Of a stretch of 64,000 bases of DNA, positions 59,939 through 64,000 are shown piece by piece. The notes under the pieces were generated by a model. It saw nothing but the letters and a program-made list of their open reading frames with translations. It was not told the origin of the DNA and made no database searches. This stretch comes from Jejubacter calystegiae (GTDB taxonomy: Bacteria; Pseudomonadota; Gammaproteobacteria; Enterobacterales; Enterobacteriaceae). The first letter of the stretch is position 1; every line of letters starts with the position of its first letter. Where the stretch lies: positions 2,232,001 to 2,296,000 of the forward strand of contig NZ_CP040428.1 in assembly GCF_005671395.1 (NCBI RefSeq), read 5' to 3'. The position numbers were made by a program, and so were the translations under genes.

Positions 59939-60679
59939 ATGCGAAAAATCACTGCCATGCTGTTGCCTGGTCTGATGCTGGTCTCCGTGTCGGGTGAGGG
60001 GGCTGACTTCTCTTTGGGGTTGCAGGGGGGCTCTTACGGTACGGCATATAAGACTCGTCATGCTGATTACTGGGTGCTGCCCTATATTGGTTATGACGGC
60101 GAAACCTGGTATATCGACGGCACTGAGGCGGGCTACAACATTGTTAAAAATGACAGCCATCTGCTGCGTGCCAAAGTCTATTACTACACCACCGAATACC
60201 GCTCCCGCGATGGCCGAAATCGGGCAATGAGAAGTTTGAGCAGTCGACACAGCACCATGATGGCAGGCCTTAGCTATCAGTACACCACGCCCTGGGGCGC
60301 TTTCTCGACGACGGTGGGGGGGGACACCCTGGATAACAGTAACGGTATGACGATCAATGCCGCCTGGATTGCGATGAAACAGTGGGGCGGTTTCACTCTG
60401 GTACCGGAGGTGGGAGTGGACTGGTCAAATGCGCAAAATACCCGTTACTACTACGGTATTTCCCACCAGGAATCGGCACGCAGTGGATTGAAGGCCTGGC
60501 GGCCCCATGACAGCTATGTTCCCTATCTTCAACTGGCGATGAACTATGCCTGGACACCACGCTGGAACACCTGGGGTGAGATAACCGGGCGCTTCTACCC
60601 ATCCACTATCAGAAATAGTCCGATGGTGAATAAAAATGGCGTGGTGGAGCTGACGATTGGCGCAAGCTACACCTTTTAG
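59939..60679 (+). CDS. MipA/OmpV-family outer-membrane protein
   Basis: A 246-residue beta-barrel protein with a signal peptide (MRKITAMLLPGLMLVSVSGEGADF), the MipA start SLGLQGGSYGTAYKTRHADYWVLPYIGYDGETWYIDG-like block, LSYQYTTPWGAFSTTVGGD and the C-terminal aromatic signature LTIGASYTF. E. coli MipA binds MltA and PBP1B as a scaffold. AAGGAG precedes the ATG. Last gene of the four-gene envelope operon. Confidence 0.85.
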   Translation: MRKITAMLLPGLMLVSVSGEGADFSLGLQGGSYGTAYKTRHADYWVLPYIGYDGETWYIDGTEAGYNIVKNDSHLLRAKVYYYTTEYRSRDGRNRAMRSLSSRHSTMMAGLSYQYTTPWGAFSTTVGGDTLDNSNGMTINAAWIAMKQWGGFTLVPEVGVDWSNAQNTRYYYGISHQESARSGLKAWRPHDSYVPYLQLAMNYAWTPRWNTWGEITGRFYPSTIRNSPMVNKNGVVELTIGASYTF

Positions 60680-61812
60680 ATTGCCGCTTTCGGTACGGGC
60701 TTTCTTAACGAGAGCACGGCAAACAGCGCGCATAGCAGGGCGGTCATCCACGGCAGGCCGTGGGTGGTCGTTTCCATCGCCAGACCGCCCAGCAGCGGCC
60801 CCAGCAGGGCGCCAGCGCCCCATGCCACTGACATTGCGGCATAGATGCCCGCCAGTTGAGCACCGCGAAACTGTGAGCCTACCCAGGTGATCGCCACGGT
60901 ATAGATGCCGACAAACACGCCACCCCAGATAAACAGCAGACAGTAGGCCAGCCAGGGTGTTGTTAACAGTAGCGGCCAGACCAGGGCCCCGAGGGTGGAG
61001 ATCGCTGCCAGCACGGTTATCAGACGACGGCGATCCACTTTATCTGCCAGCCAGCCCAGCGGTAGCTGGAGTACGATGGCGCCGAACATCAGTACCGAGA
61101 TCAGGAGCGTCGCCCGGGATTCGCTCCAGCCCAGATTCATGGCGTACAGCGACAGGAAGTTCATCCCCGCCACCTCGATGGCTGCGTTCAGGGCGGTGGC
61201 TACAATCGCCAGAAAGGCCAGTTGCAGGCTCTGGCGCAGGCCAGTGGGCGTCACGGCGTCGCCCGGCTGGCGGGTCATACCGGCCCGGGCGATACAGAGT
61301 ACGGCGGCCAGAGCGATTAGCGCACCGACAACAAAGGGCCCCGCACTGTCGCTGCCCATTATCGTCAGAATCAGTGGACCGGAGGCAAAGCCCAGTGACA
61401 GCCCCGCCGTATATAGCGCCATGGTTTTGCCCCGGGCCTGCTCGACAGTGGAGTCACTCAGCCAGGTTTCGGTCAATACCATAATGATCTCGGTAAAGAC
61501 GCCCAGTCCGAAGCGCAGTACGAACCAGACCGGTACTGGCGTCCAGGGGAACAGCAGAAACAGCAGGGCTATGGCCGACAGTGAGGTGCACATCAGCCCC
61601 AGCGGAGAGAAACGGCGGAACAGCCGCGGTAACAGGGGGGCAATCGCGAAAACCCCAAGGGCGTGCATGGCGGCATTTAGCCCGATACTGGTTTCGCCAT
61701 AGGCCTTATCGGCCAGTTGTAGGGCGATAAGCGGGGCGCTAAGGCCGTAAGTCAGACTAAAGACTGATACGGAAAAGATCACGGCCAGAATATGTTTGTT
61801 CGCCTTGAGCAT
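60676..61812 (-). CDS. MFS transporter, YcaD-like
   Basis: A 378-residue carrier with twelve hydrophobic segments. It resembles the YcaD group of the major facilitator superfamily: FVLRFGLGVFTEIIMVLTETWLSD, ARGKTMALYTAGLSLGFASGP and LQLPLGWLADKVDRRR. Substrate unknown. Its stop overlaps the end of the MipA gene by 4 bp on the opposite strand. Confidence 0.82.
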   Translation of the reverse strand: MLKANKHILAVIFSVSVFSLTYGLSAPLIALQLADKAYGETSIGLNAAMHALGVFAIAPLLPRLFRRFSPLGLMCTSLSAIALLFLLFPWTPVPVWFVLRFGLGVFTEIIMVLTETWLSDSTVEQARGKTMALYTAGLSLGFASGPLILTIMGSDSAGPFVVGALIALAAVLCIARAGMTRQPGDAVTPTGLRQSLQLAFLAIVATALNAAIEVAGMNFLSLYAMNLGWSESRATLLISVLMFGAIVLQLPLGWLADKVDRRRLITVLAAISTLGALVWPLLLTTPWLAYCLLFIWGGVFVGIYTVAITWVGSQFRGAQLAGIYAAMSVAWGAGALLGPLLGGLAMETTTHGLPWMTALLCALFAVLSLRKPVPKAAI

Positions 61813-61936
61813 CAGTGCGTTGTCCTTTCTGCTGAGGGGCGAGTAAGGAAGTTACTGTAGTATAGAGCGCTTTTTAACGCGGCGCCGGGTAGAGCCCGAC
61901 GCCACAGAGGGGGAGGGTATTACAGAGGGTAGGGGG

Positions 61937-62203
61937 TCAACCTTCCGACTTCATATTATTCATGGCATCCTGTTGCTTCATCTCTTCTTTCTTCATGTTA
62001 TCCCCCTGCATCATCTGCTCTTTTTTCATCTCGCCTTTCTTCATCATGCCGTCATGATTCATCTCGGGCTTTTTCATGGCGTCGCTTTGGCGCATGTCTG
62101 ACTTTTCCATTGGCTGTTTGGCCATATCATCGGCGGCCAGCGCGCTGGCGGCGCTCATCATCAGGGCGGTTACGGCGATGGGGACTATCAGCAGTTTTTT
62201 CAT
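61937..62203 (-). CDS. Exported Met/Lys-rich MXKDX-repeat protein
   Basis: An 88-residue protein with a signal peptide (MKKLLIVPIAVTALMMSAASALA) and a low-complexity mature part built of short units such as MKKPEM, MMKKGEM, MMQGDNM and MKKEEM, fitting the pentapeptide MXKDX repeat family. AGGAG stands 7 nt before the ATG. It is divergent from the two-component genes across 139 bp. Methionine pairs could bind Cu(I) or Ag(I); this is inference only. Confidence 0.8.
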   Translation of the reverse strand: MKKLLIVPIAVTALMMSAASALAADDMAKQPMEKSDMRQSDAMKKPEMNHDGMMKKGEMKKEQMMQGDNMKKEEMKQQDAMNNMKSEG

Positions 62204-62342
62204 GGTTTAACTCCTGTGGTTGTCGTGGGGCCAGTATGGCGGGCGCGTGGTCGCCGAATCCTCACAGAGAGTTAAATAAAATGTGATAACTTGCGCTCCT
62301 GCCGCTGTGTAAACTGAAGGGGTAAGACAACCGGAGAGCTTC

Positions 62343-63056
62343 ATGGACACCGCTAAAAAGATATTGATCGTGGAGGACGATGCCGATATCGCCCAACTTC
62401 TACAACTGCACCTGAAGACCGAAGGCTATCAGATTACCCATGCCGCCGACGGCACTCAGGGTATGGCGCTACTGGATGAAGGCGGCTGGGACGCGCTGAT
62501 TCTGGATCTGATGCTGCCCGGCGCCGATGGACTGGATATCTGCCGCCATGCCCGTACTATGACGCGCTACACGCCGATTATTATTATCAGCGCCCGCTCC
62601 AGCGAGACCCACCGTGTCCTGGGGCTGGAGCTGGGGGCGGACGATTATCTGGCGAAGCCTTTCTCAATGCTGGAGCTGGTGGCGCGGGTTAAGGCGCTGT
62701 TCCGGCGCCAGCAGGCGATGGTGAACAACCTGCGTATGGATGCCGGGGTGTTGCACTTCGGCGGTCTGACTATTGATCCCCTTTCCCGGGAAGTGAGTCT
62801 GGCGGGAAGCCCGGTAGAGCTGACGCCGCGTGAATTTGATCTGCTCTATTTCTTTGCCCGCCATCCTAACCGGGTCTTTTCACGGCTGGATTTGTTGAAT
62901 CAGGTATGGGGGTATCAGCATGAGGGCTACGAGCATACGGTGAATACCCATATCAATCGCCTGCGCATTAAGATTGAAGTGAATCCGGCTGAGCCGCTGC
63001 GGATCCTGACCGTCTGGGGTAAGGGGTATAAATTTCATGCGCCGGGGGCCTCATGA
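62343..63056 (+). CDS. OmpR-family response regulator
   Basis: A 237-residue regulator with a receiver domain (acidic pair ILIVEDDAD, phospho-acceptor Asp in LILDLMLPGADG, switch residue in IIIISAR, Lys in LAKPF) and a winged-helix DNA-binding domain (ELTPREFDLLYFFARHPNRV, VNTHINRLRIKIE, ILTVWGKGYKF). It is coupled by ATGA overlap to the kinase gene. Confidence 0.93.
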   Translation: MDTAKKILIVEDDADIAQLLQLHLKTEGYQITHAADGTQGMALLDEGGWDALILDLMLPGADGLDICRHARTMTRYTPIIIISARSSETHRVLGLELGADDYLAKPFSMLELVARVKALFRRQQAMVNNLRMDAGVLHFGGLTIDPLSREVSLAGSPVELTPREFDLLYFFARHPNRVFSRLDLLNQVWGYQHEGYEHTVNTHINRLRIKIEVNPAEPLRILTVWGKGYKFHAPGAS

Positions 63057-64000
63057 GTTTTCTGACCCGGCGCATGACGCTGATCGGGCGTCTGACCTGC
63101 GTCTTTACGCTGTTGCTGGTGTTGTTCGCTGCGGGGCTACTGGGGCTTCAGCGCTATTCAAACGAGCGCTATACCCGGGCAATGGTGCAGGAGCTGTCGG
63201 CGGGGCTGGCCGCCCATATTGCTGACAGCTACCCGCTGCTGAGCAGCCAGGGATTAAATCAGAATTCGGTGCGTTCTCTGTTTGACCATCTGATGGCGGT
63301 AAATCCGAGCGTAGAGGTGTACCTGCTGGATAAAACGGGGCGCATTATCGGCGATGCCGCGCCGCAGGGGCGTATTCAACGCAGACAGGTAGATATTGAA
63401 CCCATTACCGAATTTCTGACCCGGCCCCACTATCCACTGTATGGCGACGATCCGCGCAGTCCGGGCGGTCATAAGGTGTTCAGCGTCGCACCGCTTCGTT
63501 ATCAGGGACAGCTTCAGGGCTATCTGTATGTGATTTTATTAGGGGAAGACTACGCCCGATTGCGCAGCGGTGCTGAGCAGGGTTCGCTGCTGACACTGGC
63601 CAGTGGCGCGACCCTGCTGGCGGTTGTGCTATTAGGGGCGCTGGCGGTACTGGCCTTTAGCTGGGTGACCCGCCCGCTACGCCGTCTGTCCGCCCGGGTT
63701 CGTACCCTGGAAAACGGTGGACTGGCCGGTATGCAGTCCGTTGCCGCCCAGCGGCCGCCGGATGCGGGAAGCGCCGACGAGATTCAGCAACTGCAGCGCG
63801 GCGTTATCGCGATGGCGGAGCAGATTGCCGCCCAGTGGGAGAGTCTGGCGCGCCAGGAGCAGCAGCGGCGCGAATTTATCGCTAATGTCTCACACGATTT
63901 GCGCACGCCGCTGACCGCGCTGCATGGCTATCTGGAAACGCTGCTGGTAATGTCCGGCTCATTGAGCGAGCGGGAAAAACGCCATTATCTGGAAACTGCC
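63053..64000 (+). CDS. Sensor histidine kinase, 5' part
   Basis: The frame runs open to the window end, giving 316 residues of the kinase partner of the regulator. There are two membrane helices (about residues 13-33 and 181-203) around a periplasmic sensor part, a HAMP segment (WVTRPLRRLSARVRTL) and the HisKA domain with the phospho-acceptor in ANVSHDLRTPLTALHGYLET. The ATPase domain lies beyond the window. The ATG overlaps the regulator stop by 4 bp. Confidence 0.92.
   Translation, partial: MSFLTRRMTLIGRLTCVFTLLLVLFAAGLLGLQRYSNERYTRAMVQELSAGLAAHIADSYPLLSSQGLNQNSVRSLFDHLMAVNPSVEVYLLDKTGRIIGDAAPQGRIQRRQVDIEPITEFLTRPHYPLYGDDPRSPGGHKVFSVAPLRYQGQLQGYLYVILLGEDYARLRSGAEQGSLLTLASGATLLAVVLLGALAVLAFSWVTRPLRRLSARVRTLENGGLAGMQSVAAQRPPDAGSADEIQQLQRGVIAMAEQIAAQWESLARQEQQRREFIANVSHDLRTPLTALHGYLETLLVMSGSLSEREKRHYLETA

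Overview
The window is a chromosomal segment of a member of the Enterobacteriaceae that is not E. coli K-12. From 1 to about 32.9 kb it follows the E. coli order rrl-rrf-aspU-yafC-yafD-yafE-mltD-gloB-yafS/rnhA-dnaQ-aspV ... yafV-ivy-fadE-gmhA-yafJ-yafK ... dinB-pepD-gpt-frsA-crl-proBA-thrW, with proteins recognisable along their whole length. Departures from that order are: no dkgB before yafC, a TcyP-type symporter after the second tRNA-Asp, a complete nqrABCDEF-nqrM operon (Na+-pumping NADH dehydrogenase, absent from E. coli) between yafK and dinB, no phoE between crl and proB, and a YjiN-like DUF445 gene between proA and thrW. The genus cannot be fixed from the sequence alone.

At 33.1-40.2 kb a decayed P4-like phage satellite sits at the 3' end of the tRNA-Thr(CGU) gene thrW. 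Its order is: tRNA/attL, integrase broken by one in-frame TGA, an AT-rich two-gene cassette, a cos-like sequence, the psu-delta-sid capsid-hijacking operon (minus strand) with a TGT-N12-ACA activator site, an array of GGTGAACAG iterons like the P4 crr, a membrane-protein gene, and a degenerate attR-like sequence followed by the relic of a second integrase. The P4 replication and immunity genes are missing. The cassette encodes a reverse transcriptase of the Abi/DRT ('unknown group') kind and a putative PD-(D/E)XK nuclease with D...EIK...QxxxY residues. It lies in the cargo position where P4-like satellites carry anti-phage systems and is the best candidate here for an undescribed defence system.

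At 40.5-48.4 kb a catabolic cluster follows: a Dcu-type carrier, an FAH-family hydrolase, a DapA/NAL-family aldolase or dehydratase, a LacI-type repressor, a sugar-porter MFS carrier and an OprB-like porin. Three matching 14-bp half-palindromic sites lie in front of its two transcription units. A fragment of an island-type gene at 48.5 kb suggests that a larger, eroded thrW island ends near there.

From 48.9 kb to the end lie accessory genes: a DUF805-like protein, a secreted ankyrin protein, a membrane protein, a HAAAP amino-acid carrier followed by the C-terminal half of a LacA-like acetyltransferase, a DUF1656-HlyD-FUSC-AraC efflux operon, a four-gene envelope operon (MASE1 protein, HdeD-like protein with a papain-like tail, DUF4105 protein, MipA/OmpV protein), an MFS carrier, a Met/Lys-rich MXKDX protein, and an OmpR-type two-component pair whose kinase runs off the window end.
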